Positions 8,647 to 18,945 are shown, counted from the stretch's first letter. The stretch is 64,000 bases of DNA from Epibacterium ulvae (GCF_900102795.1 NZ_FMWG01000007.1:62001-126000), one strand, 5' to 3'. Notes: generated by a model from the letters alone, not told the origin. Translations and numbers: made by a program.

Positions 8647-9909
8647 TTATTTTCTATCCAGATCGCGCCCTTCTTCGGTGTCTGACATATCAAACCCCAG
8701 ATGACGGGCCACGGTAAAGACATCTTTGTCGCCGCGCCCACACATGTTCATCACAATGATATGGTCCTTGGGCAGATCTGGTGCAATCTTTGTCACATGA
8801 GCCAGCGCATGGCTGGGCTCCAATGCAGGGATAATCCCCTCCATTGCGCAGCTCAGTTGGAAAGCCTCCAGCGCTTCACGGTCAGTGATTGCCACATATT
8901 CCGCACGACCAATATCATGCAGCCAGGCATGTTCAGGGCCAATACCCGGATAATCCAGACCTGCTGAGATTGAAAAACCTTCGAGGATCTGGCCATCGTC
9001 ATCCTGCAACAAATAGGTCCGATTACCATGCAGCACGCCCGGACGGCCGCCAGTCAAAGACGCGCAGTGCTCCATTTTTTCGTTGACGCCTTTGCCACCA
9101 GCCTCAACACCAATGATGCGCACAGATTTATCATCAAGGAAGGGATAAAACAGGCCCATCGCGTTTGATCCGCCACCGATAGCAGCGATCACGGTGTCCG
9201 GCAAACGTCCCTCGCCTTCCTGCTCCGCCAGTTGCCAGCGTACCTCTTTACCAATCACAGATTGGAAATCCCGCACCATCGCAGGGTATGGGTGTGGACC
9301 CGCAACAGTACCGATGCAGTAGAAGGTGTCATTTACATTGGTCACCCAATCGCGCAGCGCATCGTTCATTGCGTCTTTCAGCGTACCACGGCCCGAGGTC
9401 ACAGGGATGACTTCAGCCCCCAGAAGACGCATCCGGAACACATTCGGCGCCTGACGTTTCACATCATGCGCGCCCATATAAACCACGCATTTCAGACCAA
9501 ATTTTGCACAGACCGTCGCTGTGGCGACACCGTGTTGCCCTGCACCTGTTTCGGCGATAATGCGGCTTTTGCCCATACGGCGCGCCAGCAAGATCTGGCC
9601 CAACACGTTGTTAACCTTGTGCGCACCAGTATGGTTCAACTCATCCCGTTTGAGATAGATCTTTGCACCACCCAGATGTTCAGTCAGACGCTCTGCAAAA
9701 TAAAGCGGACTGGGGCGGCCCACATAGTGTTTCCACAGATCATCCATTTCTGCCCAAAAGGTCGGATCATCCTTGGCCTTATTATATTCCTCTTCCAGGC
9801 TCAGAATTAGTGGCATCAAGGTTTCGCTTACAAAACGCCCACCATGAATGCCAAAACGTCCCTGTTCATCAGGGCCATTCATAAAGCTGTTGAATAGATC
9901 GTCGGCCAT
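8647..9909 (-). CDS. trpB: Tryptophan synthase beta chain
   Basis: TrpB joins indole to serine in a PLP-dependent reaction, the last step of tryptophan synthesis, working with TrpA (not in this window). The 420-residue sequence has [13 protein letters not shown], the PLP lysine in [24 protein letters not shown] and the phosphate-binding GGGSNAMG. Start 9909 is chosen because GGAGAG lies five bases upstream; an ATG four codons earlier lacks such a site. In related genomes trpB follows trpF closely; here a LysR gene and a GC-rich repeat separate them, so trpB probably has its own promoter. Confidence 0.97.
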   Translation of the reverse strand: MADDLFNSFMNGPDEQGRFGIHGGRFVSETLMPLILSLEEEYNKAKDDPTFWAEMDDLWKHYVGRPSPLYFAERLTEHLGGAKIYLKRDELNHTGAHKVNNVLGQILLARRMGKSRIIAETGAGQHGVATATVCAKFGLKCVVYMGAHDVKRQAPNVFRMRLLGAEVIPVTSGRGTLKDAMNDALRDWVTNVNDTFYCIGTVAGPHPYPAMVRDFQSVIGKEVRWQLAEQEGEGRLPDTVIAAIGGGSNAMGLFYPFLDDKSVRIIGVEAGGKGVNEKMEHCASLTGGRPGVLHGNRTYLLQDDDGQILEGFSISAGLDYPGIGPEHAWLHDIGRAEYVAITDREALEAFQLSCAMEGIIPALEPSHALAHVTKIAPDLPKDHIIVMNMCGRGDKDVFTVARHLGFDMSDTEEGRDLDRK

Positions 9910-10070
9910 AGGTCTCTCCATCGTCGTACCTGTTGGTTCTAGAGCGCTATGCCCAGAGTGGAAACTCTGTTTTGCAAGTTTTTACACCGATTGCGACCTT
10001 TCCCAGACGAATCTCAACCCTTTGCAGGCACGCCTGAGGGGTTTCGCGATGGTCAGCGTCAAAACGAGGA

Positions 10071-10155
10071 GCGCCGCGCCTCCGGCGCGGCGCGCGGCCC
10101 AACGCTGTGAAGGGGCCTAGAAGGCCACAAGCAGGGGCGGGAGCCCCCGTTCTCT
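10071..10155. repeat. GC-rich intergenic palindromic element
   Basis: Three inverted repeats occur in a row: a perfect 10-base stem with a TCC loop at 10071-10093 (arm GCGCCGCGCC), a GGCC-TAGAA-GGCC stem near 10114-10126, and GGGGC-GGGA-GCCCC at 10134-10147. The composition differs sharply from the surroundings. It resembles a dispersed palindromic repeat. It lies just past the LysR stop, where it could also end transcription. Confidence 0.5.
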
Positions 10156-10163
10156 TAGATCTT

Positions 10164-10985
10164 TTATGAACACAGTAACTCTGACAGCCGATCCAAAGCA
10201 TCCCGGATCACGCGATCATGACGGGCTTCGTGATGACAAACCAGCCATTCTTCATGCGAAAGCGCCTCGATCCTTTCTCCGATCTGCTGTAGCTCCTGAA
10301 CCGTCTCACCAACAAAACAGGGTAAGACCACAAGGCCAGCACCGGCACAGGCCAGATCCAGTAACATACGTGGGTTGGTCGCGGTTATTGAAATGTCTTC
10401 ACGGTATGTATCCCAAACCCACTTGGCCGAAGGTGTTTGTCTCACCCGTTCAGACAGGCCAAGAAAACCTTTGACCTCAATTGAGCGAGCGTAAACTGCG
10501 TAAGTCACACGTCGCGTACGCCGCCCTGCCAGCCAGGGCTGTTCTGGCGGAGCATTCCGAAGACCAATATCAGCACCGCGCCGCGCGATATCCAGCGGAA
10601 CGGTACTTTCCATGAAATCCGGAACCCAAGCACAGGTCTGATTCCAAAAACGGGGCAAGTTTTGTGCCAAAAACAGCGCCGTCCAACTGCCTGCCGTAAT
10701 ACGCACCTGAGGGCGTGGACCATGCTCCAGAACCTTTCGCAAATCGCGCTCGATCCCTTGAAATTCAGACAGGTTCTCACGCAGCACACGACCCTGCGCA
10801 GTCAAAATATATCCTTGTTTTCCACGTGAAAACAAAACCAGTTCCAGCACACGCTCCAGCTGCTGCATACGTCGGCTCAACGTTGGAACAGAGCGCCCGG
10901 TTAAACGTGCAGCACCCGCAAGACCGCCATTGTCTGCCACGGCAAGAAACAGCATCAAATCATCCAGTGATGGCATCTCTTTCAT
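10164..10985 (-). CDS. LysR-family transcriptional regulator
   Basis: The first 60 residues form a winged helix-turn-helix (SLDDLMLFLAVAD, AGAARLTGRSVPTLSRRMQQLE), and the rest is a periplasmic-binding-like ligand domain. Total length is about 273 residues, usual for LysR proteins. The target is unknown. It is inserted between trpF and trpB on the same strand, a place where related genomes have no gene, suggesting acquisition or rearrangement. The start at 10985 is uncertain: an ATG three codons downstream and longer upstream frames exist. A small frame with a good ribosome site diverges from it and could be its target. Confidence 0.85.
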   Translation of the reverse strand: MKEMPSLDDLMLFLAVADNGGLAGAARLTGRSVPTLSRRMQQLERVLELVLFSRGKQGYILTAQGRVLRENLSEFQGIERDLRKVLEHGPRPQVRITAGSWTALFLAQNLPRFWNQTCAWVPDFMESTVPLDIARRGADIGLRNAPPEQPWLAGRRTRRVTYAVYARSIEVKGFLGLSERVRQTPSAKWVWDTYREDISITATNPRMLLDLACAGAGLVVLPCFVGETVQELQQIGERIEALSHEEWLVCHHEARHDRVIRDALDRLSELLCS

Positions 10986-11074
10986 TTTTGAAAGTCTTCT
11001 CTCAAATTTCATTACTTTTGCAAAAGGCGCTTCAAAGCGAAATTCAAACACAGATTTCAAATATGGAGCAAGCT

Positions 11075-11311
11075 ATGATTTTCCTCTTTGCCCTGCCACG
11101 GACACAAACCGCACACGAAGAAAAATCAACCTGGCAGAAAGAACGGGCCGCTATAAAAACTGCACTCGATCAAAGAAAAACCCGACGACGCGTATTGCGA
11201 CGTCGGCTCTTCTTCAGATGGATAAAACGAACCCGCAGGTTGGCCGGAGCGTACCTTATCCAGCCTTTGAAACAGCTGCTAAAAACGCATGGATCAGATC
11301 TGGATCTTTAA
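11075..11311 (+). CDS. Possible small basic protein divergent from the LysR gene
   Basis: This 78-codon frame starts at an ATG with GGAG seven bases upstream and runs opposite to the LysR gene, the usual placement for a LysR target. The product is rich in arginine and lysine ([14 protein letters not shown]) after a hydrophobic start (MIFLFALP). Its 3' end overlaps the trpF 3' end on the other strand by 56 bases. I recognise no family. It may be real or chance; the ribosome site and position are the only support. Confidence 0.3.
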   Translation: MIFLFALPRTQTAHEEKSTWQKERAAIKTALDQRKTRRRVLRRRLFFRWIKRTRRLAGAYLIQPLKQLLKTHGSDLDL

Positions 11312-11906
11312 CGCCCGGTGCACTCTCTACCCCCGATGACAGGTCAAGTTGCCGAGTGCCTGTCTTACGCACGGCTTCTGCTACATTCTCAAGCGTTAGG
11401 CCGCCTGCCAACATCCAAGGTTTTTGCCAATATTTTTTGCGCGCAAGCAAAGACCAGTCAAAGGCGATACCATTGCCCCCCGGTAAATCAGATGTCTTTG
11501 GCGCTTTTGCGTCAATCAACAGCTGATCGGCAACCTGCGCATAGGTATCAATCTGTGCCAAATCTTCCGCATCAGCGATACCAATTGCTTTCATCACTGG
11601 CAGGCCATAGCGGCTGCGGACCTCAGCGACACGATCTGGCGTTTCCGTGCCGTGTAACTGCAACATATCGATTGGAACCTGCGATGTAAGCGCATCAAGT
11701 TCAGCATTATCTGCATTCACCGTCAGGGCAACCTTGCACAACCCAACAGCAGCCTCTGCTGCGAGAGACGCCGCCTGCTCATATGAAACGTTACGCGGAG
11801 ATTTAGGAAAGAACACAAAACCAACGTATGCCGCCCCTGCCTCTGCAGCCGCAGCAATATCCTGTGGCCGGGACAGGCCACAGATTTTCGTCCGAATGCG
11901 GCTCAT
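11256..11906 (-). CDS. trpF: Phosphoribosylanthranilate isomerase
   Basis: TrpF performs the Amadori rearrangement of phosphoribosylanthranilate in tryptophan synthesis. The 216-residue TIM-barrel protein shows KICGL with the catalytic cysteine near residue 9, [16 protein letters not shown], the catalytic aspartate in LLIDAK, LAGGL and DLSSGVES (phosphate-binding). It follows the lapA-like gene by two bases, so it belongs to the ihfB-lapA-trpF transcript. Confidence 0.96.
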   Translation of the reverse strand: MSRIRTKICGLSRPQDIAAAAEAGAAYVGFVFFPKSPRNVSYEQAASLAAEAAVGLCKVALTVNADNAELDALTSQVPIDMLQLHGTETPDRVAEVRSRYGLPVMKAIGIADAEDLAQIDTYAQVADQLLIDAKAPKTSDLPGGNGIAFDWSLLARKKYWQKPWMLAGGLTLENVAEAVRKTGTRQLDLSSGVESAPGVKDPDLIHAFLAAVSKAG

Positions 11907-11908
11907 CT

Positions 11909-12259
11909 TTAGCCCGCGTCTTCAAGCAGCGCGAGAACCTCGTCCTTGCCTTTGTTTTTCTGCTCTTTCAATTTGTTCACTTCGCGTGCCAAACGACGCG
12001 CTTCGCGTTTGCGTTCTCCTGCTTCACGGCGGTGCTTATGCTCGCGCAGGTATTCTGCAAGGAAACCAATCATCAACCCGGCACCAACACCCCCGATTAC
12101 CACAACAAAGAGCGGCAGCGAAATACCAGGGTTCACCCCAACCAATTCCGCCAAGGCATCCGGCATCAGTTTTAGGTCAACAAAGTTGCGATTGGCCATC
12201 GCAATAGAGGCAAGGATGATTGCAAGGCTCGCAAGAACCGCATAGCGAAGATAGCGCAT
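11909..12259 (-). CDS. LapA-domain (DUF1049) inner-membrane protein
   Basis: The 116-residue protein has two membrane helices (about residues 4-22 and 47-70) and a highly charged cytosolic coiled coil ([17 protein letters not shown]). This is the layout of LapA/DUF1049 proteins; in E. coli LapA and LapB control LPS assembly, but no LapB is seen here. The ATG follows the ihfB TAA directly, so translation is likely coupled. Placement between ihfB and trpF is typical for this bacterial family. Confidence 0.88.
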   Translation of the reverse strand: MRYLRYAVLASLAIILASIAMANRNFVDLKLMPDALAELVGVNPGISLPLFVVVIGGVGAGLMIGFLAEYLREHKHRREAGERKREARRLAREVNKLKEQKNKGKDEVLALLEDAG

Positions 12260-12544
12260 TTATTCTTTTCCGTTCAGCCGATCCCTCAAGAGCTTACCCG
12301 TCTTGAAAAAGGGAACATGTTTCTCTTCCACTTGGACCGTTTCGCCGGTGCGCGGGTTGCGCCCAACGCGTGCATCGCGTTGCTTGACTGAAAAGGCGCC
12401 AAAGCCACGCAGTTCTACCCGATCACCGCGCGCCATCGCCTCGGTAACTTCATCAAACACCGTATTAACGATCCGCTCTACATCACGCTGATACAGGTGT
12501 GGGTTTTCGTCTGCAATCTTCTGAATCAATTCCGACCGGATCAT
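12260..12544 (-). CDS. ihfB: Integration host factor beta subunit
   Basis: IHF-beta bends DNA as a heterodimer with IHF-alpha, which is not in this window. The 94-residue protein has the HU/IHF fold, with the beta-arm segment GRNPRTGE and [11 protein letters not shown]. The length equals the family norm when starting at the ATG at 12544, which has GGAGG eleven bases upstream; a longer frame to 12589 adds residues not seen in the family. It is downstream of rpsA, separated by that gene's terminator. Confidence 0.95.
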   Translation of the reverse strand: MIRSELIQKIADENPHLYQRDVERIVNTVFDEVTEAMARGDRVELRGFGAFSVKQRDARVGRNPRTGETVQVEEKHVPFFKTGKLLRDRLNGKE

Positions 12545-12763
12545 GCTGTCACGGGCCTCCCAAACCAGTTGTTCGTTCTGCTGTTCCATCGACTATAAGA
12601 ACAAATCGCAATTCCGGGAACAGTTTCAGCACGTTGCAGGGTGAAATACGCATGGTTTTGCGTTCAAACCTGCTGCATGGGGCCTTTTCAACACAACTTA
12701 TGCCCCAAACAGATCATCAAGTTCCCCACAAAAAGCTCACAACAATTTGATTCGGAATGTTCA

Positions 12764-12797
12764 GAAATAAAAAACGGCCCCGAAATCCGGGGCCGTT
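12764..12797 (-). terminator. Strong terminator after rpsA
   Basis: A perfect stem (AACGGCCCCG / CGGGGCCGTT, 12773-12797) is followed on the minus strand by TTTTTTATTT. It lies about 30 bases past the rpsA stop and insulates ihfB, which must then have its own promoter in 12550-12760. Confidence 0.9.
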
Positions 12798-12827
12798 CTA
12801 TCGTTTTATCAGTGAAAACAGCGACGA

Positions 12828-14501
12828 TTAGTCGTTGTTCAGAGCTGCACCGAGGATGTCGCCCAAAGACGCGCCGGAGTCGGAAGAACCATACTGTTCG
12901 ACGGCTTCTTTCTCTTCCGCGATTTCGCGTGCTTTGATCGACAGACCCAGACGGCGGGTCTTGCTGTCAACGTTGGTAACGCGCACGTCGACCTTATCGC
13001 CAACATTGAAACGCTCAGGACGCTGGTCAGCGCGATCACGAGACAGATCGGAGCGACGGATGAAGGACTTCATGCCTTCATATTCAACTTCGATGCCACC
13101 TTCTTCGATCGCGGTCACGTTAACAGTTACGATAGAGCCGCGCTTCACGCCGCCAACCGCTTCTGCGAACTTGTCGCCACCCAGGGCTTTGATCGAGAGC
13201 GAGATACGCTCTTTTTCAACGTCAACTTCAGAGACAACGGCCTGAACCACATCGTTTTTGTGGTAGTTCTGGATCGCATCTTCGCCACGTTCGTCCCATG
13301 ACAGGTCGGACAGGTGAACCATGCCGTCGATGTCGCCTTCGAGACCAATGAACAGACCGAATTCGGTGATGTTCTTGACTTCGCCTTCGACCTCGGTGCC
13401 CTCGGGGTGTGTTTCTGCAAACACTTCCCATGGGTTGCGCTGTGTCTGTTTCAGACCCAGTGACACACGGCGCTTGGAACCGTCGATTTCCAGAACCATG
13501 ACGTCGACTTCTTGTGAAGTAGAGACGATCTTGCCGGGGTGTACGTTCTTCTTGGTCCAGGACATTTCAGAAACGTGAACCAGACCTTCAACACCGGCTT
13601 CCAGCTCAACAAATGCACCGTAATCGGTGATGTTGGTGACACGGCCTTTGTGCACAGAACCCAATGGGTATTTCGCGCCAACCAGATCCCATGGATCTTC
13701 TTGCAGCTGCTTCATACCCAAAGAGATACGGTGGGTGTCTTTGTTGATCTTGATCACTTGAACTTTGACAGTTTCGCCAATGTTCAAGATCTCGTTCGGG
13801 TGGTTCACACGGCGCCATGCCATGTCGGTGACGTGCAACAGGCCGTCAACGCCGCCCAGGTCAACAAACGCACCGTATTCGGTGATGTTTTTGACGACAC
13901 CGTCAACCGCTTGGCCTTCGGACAGATTGCCGATGACTTCAGCGCGCTGCTCGGCACGGGATTCTTCAAGGATCGCACGACGTGAAACAACGATGTTGCC
14001 ACGGCGACGGTCCATTTTCAGGATTTGGAATGGCTGCTTGAGACCCATCAGCGGGCCAGCATCGCGCACGGGGCGCACGTCAACTTGCGAACCAGGCAAG
14101 AAGGCAACTGCGCCACCCAGATCGACAGTGAAGCCACCTTTGACACGGCCAAAGATCGCGCCTTCGACGCGTGCGTCGTCTGCGTATGCTTTTTCCAGGC
14201 GGTCCCATGCTTCTTCGCGACGTGCCATCTCACGAGAGATAACCGCTTCACCGCGTGCGTTTTCTGCAGCGCGCAGGAAGACTTCAACTTCGTCGCCTAC
14301 AGCAAGCTCAGGCGCTTCGCCAGGGTTTGCGAATTCTTTCAGATCAACGCGGCCTTCCATCTTGTAGCCTACGTCGATAATGGCTTGGCCTGCTTCAATT
14401 GCGAGAACCTTACCTTTGACAACAGAACCCTCATCGGGTGTGTCCATTTCGAAGCTTTCTTGCAGGAGGGCTTCGAATTCCTCCATAATGTTATCAGCCA
14501 T
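12828..14501 (-). CDS. rpsA: 30S ribosomal protein S1
   Basis: S1 helps mRNA bind the small subunit. The 557-residue protein contains six S1 RNA-binding repeats, seen as recurring GxVxxxxxxGAFVxLxGxxGLxH segments (ITEYGAFVDLGGVDGLLH, ITDYGAFVELEAGVEGLVH, ITEFGLFIGLEGDIDGMVH). The first two repeats are diverged, as expected for the ribosome-binding part. The start at 14501 gives the usual MADNIMEEFE-like opening. A sigma-70-like promoter lies about 200 bases upstream and a strong terminator follows. Codon use is biased, as in highly expressed genes. Confidence 0.97.
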   Translation of the reverse strand: MADNIMEEFEALLQESFEMDTPDEGSVVKGKVLAIEAGQAIIDVGYKMEGRVDLKEFANPGEAPELAVGDEVEVFLRAAENARGEAVISREMARREEAWDRLEKAYADDARVEGAIFGRVKGGFTVDLGGAVAFLPGSQVDVRPVRDAGPLMGLKQPFQILKMDRRRGNIVVSRRAILEESRAEQRAEVIGNLSEGQAVDGVVKNITEYGAFVDLGGVDGLLHVTDMAWRRVNHPNEILNIGETVKVQVIKINKDTHRISLGMKQLQEDPWDLVGAKYPLGSVHKGRVTNITDYGAFVELEAGVEGLVHVSEMSWTKKNVHPGKIVSTSQEVDVMVLEIDGSKRRVSLGLKQTQRNPWEVFAETHPEGTEVEGEVKNITEFGLFIGLEGDIDGMVHLSDLSWDERGEDAIQNYHKNDVVQAVVSEVDVEKERISLSIKALGGDKFAEAVGGVKRGSIVTVNVTAIEEGGIEVEYEGMKSFIRRSDLSRDRADQRPERFNVGDKVDVRVTNVDSKTRRLGLSIKAREIAEEKEAVEQYGSSDSGASLGDILGAALNND

Positions 14502-14701
14502 CTGGCGTCATTTTCCTTTACTAAGTTTTGCTGGCCGCGCGGTTGTCTCCGCCGGTCTTGGTGGTCTTGAACGCAATCTGCAGATCCCGAAACGGGCCTT
14601 CACACAGACAGCCATTGCAAACATACACAAAGGGCCGGAGGAAACCCCGACCCTGCTCAGGCTGTCGATTGTGCGTTTTCCACATCTCACTCGACAGGCG
14701 C

Positions 14702-14730
14702 CTTATAAGTGCTCGCGTTTTAGGAAACAA
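14702..14730 (-). promoter_or_regulatory. Putative sigma-70 promoter of rpsA
   Basis: Read on the minus strand, TTGTTT (14730-14725) and TATAAG (14707-14702) are separated by exactly 17 bases and followed by a GC-rich stretch (GGCGCC). This would give a leader of about 190 bases before the rpsA ATG, room for the translational autoregulation known for S1 in other bacteria. No start-site data are available. Confidence 0.5.
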
Positions 14731-14903
14731 GTAAAAGCAACCTGTTTCCTCCCGTTTCCTACGATTCAACAGCCCTGTTTCGATCAGTAGTCACTTAAAT
14801 CGTGATACATTTTCCAATCAAAGCGAATCGATTCCCAAACAACAGCAAATCTCAGGCATTTGCTCGCCTCAGTCAGACACAAGCTATCAACTGGCGAAAC
14901 GGA

Positions 14904-15461
14904 TTAAATCTCTTCACCCTTTTTCAGCAGATCATCAATCAGCTGACGCTGCAGATTGCCACTGTCTCCGCCGCCAAATTGCATCGCACCACCTGAATAT
15001 AACGTGCCATAAGTCTGTGCGGCATTCACCGTTTGACCTAGGCCAGAAATCAACTGATCTCGCTGCAGAGCGGACAGAGGGTGAATAAAGGTCGCCCATA
15101 CCGTTCCATTTGCTACAGCGTAGCGTGCATCCAATGCGCTGTCGAAATTGGCCTGCATCATCCGCAACAGCTCTTCACCACTAAGCCCTTCGGCAGGTCG
15201 GATCGGCACCATAGCGCGCATGCGATCCGCACTGCTGTCTGTCACAACAAGCATGGGCATTTCCGCAAGGGTCAGCGCGAAAGAGGCCCCATTGGGCTCC
15301 AGTTCAGGATCAAGCGCGGCCAATATACGCCCCAAACGCTCATAGGTCATTGGCGGCTCAACCTGACTTTCAGGCGCCGGTGCGTCTGGTGCAGTCTGCG
15401 CCAAGGCTGAAAAAGGCAGGGCAAGACTGAACACAACGGCAGACAGGCGTAGGATATGCAT
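14904..15461 (-). CDS. Secreted protein of unknown function, possible YbjN/CesT-like fold
   Basis: The 185-residue protein has a clear signal peptide (LRLSAVVFSLALPFSALAQ, cleaved near residue 21) and a proline/alanine-rich linker. A globular part of about 150 residues follows; its order of helices and strands resembles YbjN or type III chaperone-like folds (YERLGRILAALD, FALTLAEMPMLVVTD). That comparison is only by eye. It lies alone on its strand between rpsA and cmk, genes that are adjacent in many relatives, so it and the GNAT gene look inserted. Confidence 0.65.
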   Translation of the reverse strand: MHILRLSAVVFSLALPFSALAQTAPDAPAPESQVEPPMTYERLGRILAALDPELEPNGASFALTLAEMPMLVVTDSSADRMRAMVPIRPAEGLSGEELLRMMQANFDSALDARYAVANGTVWATFIHPLSALQRDQLISGLGQTVNAAQTYGTLYSGGAMQFGGGDSGNLQRQLIDDLLKKGEEI

Positions 15462-15582
15462 AATGTTATCTCCTATAAGGTTGTTTCAAACTATGCGAGA
15501 ACATGCAGCGGAGCGATGCACAGCTTAGTGATGAAATGCGACCTGCGGCTGAATGCTAAGCTGACATGCATGTGAGGTAAAG

Positions 15583-16014
15583 ATGACTGACAGACCTGCA
15601 ACAGCGATCTTCACGATCCAACCAATTGCGATTGATCATGCCCTCCCCCTTCGGCAAGAGGTTTTATGGCCCAACCACCCCATTGCCGCCAGTCAGGTCA
15701 AAGGGGATGACGCAGCGCTGCATTTTGGTGGTTTTCTCGCAAACTCCCTTATCTGCACCGCATCATTATTTGCCTTTGAACACAGCTTGAGACTGCGAAA
15801 ATTCGCAACCCGCCCCCAGTATCAAGGGAACGGCTATGGCGGACAGATGCTCATGCATCTAATCGAATATGCCAAAGCAGAAGAAGCCCGGCTCTTTTGG
15901 TTGGATGCAAGGGAAAACGCGCTGCGCTTTTATCAAAGGCACGGGTTCCACCCCGTTGGTGCACCTTTTCGCAAGCGCACAAAAACATATCTGCGCATGG
16001 AATTGTCGCTATAG
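15583..16014 (+). CDS. GNAT family N-acetyltransferase
   Basis: The 143-residue protein has the acetyl-CoA-binding signature QYQGNGYGGQML (Q/RxxGxG/A) at about residues 86-97, the following helix, and the C-terminal NALRFYQRHGFHPVG segment typical of GNAT enzymes. The substrate is unknown. It converges with cmk, whose stop lies 12 bases downstream, and its 5' side faces the secreted-protein gene. Confidence 0.85.
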   Translation: MTDRPATAIFTIQPIAIDHALPLRQEVLWPNHPIAASQVKGDDAALHFGGFLANSLICTASLFAFEHSLRLRKFATRPQYQGNGYGGQMLMHLIEYAKAEEARLFWLDARENALRFYQRHGFHPVGAPFRKRTKTYLRMELSL

Positions 16015-16026
16015 GAGCGCCCCCGC

Positions 16027-16641
16027 TCAGGCTTTGGCCCGCAGCGCCTCGATAGAGGTCAGAGCTTTAGTGACAGCCTCATCAATGTTCAGATCACTGG
16101 TATCAATCAAAATCGCATCATCGGCAGGTTTCAAAGGAGATTCGGCCCGGTTTATATCACGCTCATCCCGCGCCTTTACATCGGCCAGAACTTCATCAAG
16201 AGAATCCGCAAGACCCTTAGCGGCGAGCTCAACAAAACGACGCTTTGCCCGCACCTCTGCGCTTGCGGTGACAAACAGCTTTGCCTCGGCCCAGGGGCAA
16301 ATCACGGTCCCAATATCCCGTCCATCAAGAACAGCGCCACCGGCACGACGGGCAAATGCGCGCTGAAAATCTACCAGCGCAGAACGCACTTCGCTAATGA
16401 CCGCCACCTTAGAGGCCGCTTGTGCAATTTCGGGCGCCCGTAACTTAGGGTGCTCCAAGTCATCCGGTTCTAGATTCTGCGCCGCAGAAATCGGCGCGAC
16501 ACCCTCCAACATCTTTGCACCAACCGCCCGGTACAATAGCCCGGTATCCAAATGCGCAAATCCGTAATGCGCTGAAACCGCACGAGAGATTGTGCCTTTG
16601 CCCGCCGCGGCAGGGCCATCAATAGCTATGGTGAACCGCAT
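16027..16641 (-). CDS. cmk: Cytidylate kinase
   Basis: Cmk phosphorylates CMP and dCMP. The 204-residue P-loop kinase begins [18 protein letters not shown] (Walker A at residues 8-16), followed by [11 protein letters not shown] and [13 protein letters not shown], the nucleotide-monophosphate-binding segments, and a lid region with [13 protein letters not shown]. Length is slightly below the 220-225 of many homologues. It lies 29 bases after aroA in the usual aroA-cmk pair. Confidence 0.95.
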   Translation of the reverse strand: MRFTIAIDGPAAAGKGTISRAVSAHYGFAHLDTGLLYRAVGAKMLEGVAPISAAQNLEPDDLEHPKLRAPEIAQAASKVAVISEVRSALVDFQRAFARRAGGAVLDGRDIGTVICPWAEAKLFVTASAEVRAKRRFVELAAKGLADSLDEVLADVKARDERDINRAESPLKPADDAILIDTSDLNIDEAVTKALTSIEALRAKA

Positions 16642-16670
16642 CGCTGGCCCTCCGGGTTCTGTCCAAACAC

Positions 16671-18023
16671 TTACTGATTGCTACGCACAATCTGCGCGCC
16701 AAGGTCTCCCATCAGGCGCTCAAAGATCGGGAAAGACGTAGCAATAGGTGTACCATCATCCACTGAAACCGGTTTTTGCGCCCCCATGCCCATCACCATA
16801 AAGGACATGGCAATGCGGTGATCGAGGAAACTTTCACAAGTTGCGCCACCTTGCACGCCATCTGGGCCAAGCCCTTCAACAGACCACCAGTCTTCACCTT
16901 CTTCAACGGTCACACCATTGGCGCGCAAACCCCGTGCCATTGCATCGATCCGATCGCTTTCCTTCACACGCAGTTCTTTGACACCAGCCATCATCGTCGT
17001 GCCGGTCGCAAATGCAGCCACCACCGACAATACAGGGTATTCGTCAATCATCGAGGCGGCCCGCTCCGGCGGGACCTCGATCCCCTTCATATTGGGCGAA
17101 AATCGCGCGCGCAGATCTGCGACGGGCTCGCCGCCTTCTTCGCGTTCATTCTCATAGGTTAGATCCGCGCCCATATCCCGCAACGTGGTGAAAAGACCCG
17201 CCCGCGTTGGATTCAGACCGATTCCCGGCACCAAGACATCAGATCCCGGTGTCACCAGTGCTGCACAGACCGGAAACGCCGCCGAAGACGGATCACGTGG
17301 CACCGCTATCACCTGTGGTTTTAGTTCAGGCTGTCCTGTCAGGGTAATCACACGCCCTTCATCCGTATCTTCTACGGTGATTTCCGCGCCAAAGCCCGCC
17401 AACATACGTTCGGAATGGTCGCGCGTGGCCTCTTTTTCAACAACAACGGTTTTACCCGGCGCATTCAATCCTGCCAGAAGAACGGCCGATTTCACCTGCG
17501 CAGACGGAACAGGAACGACATAGCGCACAGGCGTTGGTTCCTCCGCACCAACAAGCGTCATTGGCAGCCGCCCACCGCTGCGACCAACTGCTTTGGTGCC
17601 AAATAGAGCCAAGGGGTCTGTTACCCGTGCCATTGGGCGCTTGTTCAACGAGGCATCACCGGTAAAGGTCACCGCAATCGGAGAGGTCGCCATAACCCCC
17701 ATGATCAGGCGCACGCCCGTACCGGAATTGCCGCAATCAATCACATTGTCCGGTTCTGCAAAGCCGCCGACACCAACACCAAATACAGACCATTCGCCGC
17801 CGCCGTGATTGATCACCTCAGCCCCAAAGGCGCGCATCGCTTTTGCAGTGTCCAGAACGTCTTCGCCTTCCAACAGACCAGATATCTTGGTTTCGCCAAC
17901 CGCCATTGCACCTAGAATCAAGGAGCGGTGCGAAATTGATTTATCACCTGGCACCTCAGCAACCCCTTTCAGGGGCTGCGCACGGCGAGAGGTCATCGGG
18001 ATCGGCGTTCCATGTGCGGACAT
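16671..18023 (-). CDS. aroA: 3-phosphoshikimate 1-carboxyvinyltransferase (EPSP synthase)
   Basis: AroA makes EPSP from shikimate-3-phosphate and PEP in aromatic amino-acid synthesis. The 450-residue protein has [12 protein letters not shown] at the N-terminus, [13 protein letters not shown]-like [20 protein letters not shown] and DHRIAMSF. The segment [10 protein letters not shown] has the alanine-containing form of the PEP-site loop seen in class II EPSP synthases. The ATG at 18023 is preferred over the longer frame because GAGGAAG precedes it and conservation starts soon after. Confidence 0.96.
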   Translation of the reverse strand: MSAHGTPIPMTSRRAQPLKGVAEVPGDKSISHRSLILGAMAVGETKISGLLEGEDVLDTAKAMRAFGAEVINHGGGEWSVFGVGVGGFAEPDNVIDCGNSGTGVRLIMGVMATSPIAVTFTGDASLNKRPMARVTDPLALFGTKAVGRSGGRLPMTLVGAEEPTPVRYVVPVPSAQVKSAVLLAGLNAPGKTVVVEKEATRDHSERMLAGFGAEITVEDTDEGRVITLTGQPELKPQVIAVPRDPSSAAFPVCAALVTPGSDVLVPGIGLNPTRAGLFTTLRDMGADLTYENEREEGGEPVADLRARFSPNMKGIEVPPERAASMIDEYPVLSVVAAFATGTTMMAGVKELRVKESDRIDAMARGLRANGVTVEEGEDWWSVEGLGPDGVQGGATCESFLDHRIAMSFMVMGMGAQKPVSVDDGTPIATSFPIFERLMGDLGAQIVRSNQ

Positions 18024-18143
18024 CGGGGCTTCCTCGTCTAAGTTGCTGGATGCTGTTAGCGCATGCGGCCGCTGTAGTCCACGCCCAGAACGCAGGCTTC
18101 TGTCATGCACGCAGGCCCAACACAGCAACAAGAGACAAGGGGA

Positions 18144-18884
18144 TCAGTCCGCCAAACGCCTAAATGTCAGATAATGTGGTGTACGCCCTTCCCGCAGTGC
18201 CTTTTGCTCATACCGGGTTGAGATCCAATCACCCCAAGGTTCACGCCAGTTCTCAGGTCCTTCTGCCAGCCATTCAAATCCCTCCTTTGGCACCTCTTCC
18301 AATGTTTGCCGCACATAATCAGGAATATCTGTCGCCACACGAAAAATGGCCCCGGGTTTCAGAACCTCAGCCAAAGGCTTCAAATGTTCTGGGGTCACAA
18401 AACGGCGACGATGATGGCGCGCTTTGGGCCAGGGGTCGGGATAAAGAAGAAACGCACGCGAAATCGATTGGGGTGGCAAAACATCCATCAAATCACGCGC
18501 ATCGCCGGGGTGCACAGCGATATTGTCGTTGTTGCTGGCCCGAATTTTTCCCAACAACATGGCCACACCATTGATATAAGGTTCCGCGCCAATAATACCC
18601 ACATCCGGGTTTTGCCCAGCCTGATGAACCAAATGTTCGCCCCCGCCAAAGCCCACTTCCAGCCAGACATCACGTTTGCCAAACAGCGCCTCAAGATCAA
18701 GAGGGCTACGATCTGGGTTTACATCCCAATCCACCGCGCCGGGGCTCAGTGCTGCAAGGTCTTCTTCGATATACCGCTGCTGGCTCTGTTTCAGCTGCTT
18801 GCCCTTAATGCGCCCATAAAAATTACGCCAGGGCGCACCGCTTGCGTGTTTTTCGGCGGCATTTGGCTTTTGATCATCAGACAT
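18144..18884 (-). CDS. trmB: tRNA (guanine-N7-)-methyltransferase
   Basis: TrmB makes m7G46 in tRNA. The 246-residue protein has the family's SAM-binding VWLEVGFGGGEHL, IGAEPYINGV, the PDPWPKARHHRRR signature near residue 145-157 and RVATDIPDY. It follows the unknown gene at 18946 by about 60 bases on the same strand and could be the last gene of the kinase/GTPase transcript or have its own promoter. In-frame ATGs at 18899 and 18935 are alternatives, as no start has a strong ribosome site. Confidence 0.93.
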   Translation of the reverse strand: MSDDQKPNAAEKHASGAPWRNFYGRIKGKQLKQSQQRYIEEDLAALSPGAVDWDVNPDRSPLDLEALFGKRDVWLEVGFGGGEHLVHQAGQNPDVGIIGAEPYINGVAMLLGKIRASNNDNIAVHPGDARDLMDVLPPQSISRAFLLYPDPWPKARHHRRRFVTPEHLKPLAEVLKPGAIFRVATDIPDYVRQTLEEVPKEGFEWLAEGPENWREPWGDWISTRYEQKALREGRTPHYLTFRRLAD

Positions 18885-18945
18885 CGGGCGCAGATCCATC
18901 TTCTTGCTTGGCTGGGCGACCCTGTGCCGTATCACTGGCCATCGG

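Noticed and set aside
12835-14570. Many open frames on both strands over rpsA (up to 200 codons)
   Set aside because: rpsA codon bias keeps other frames open; none has independent support.
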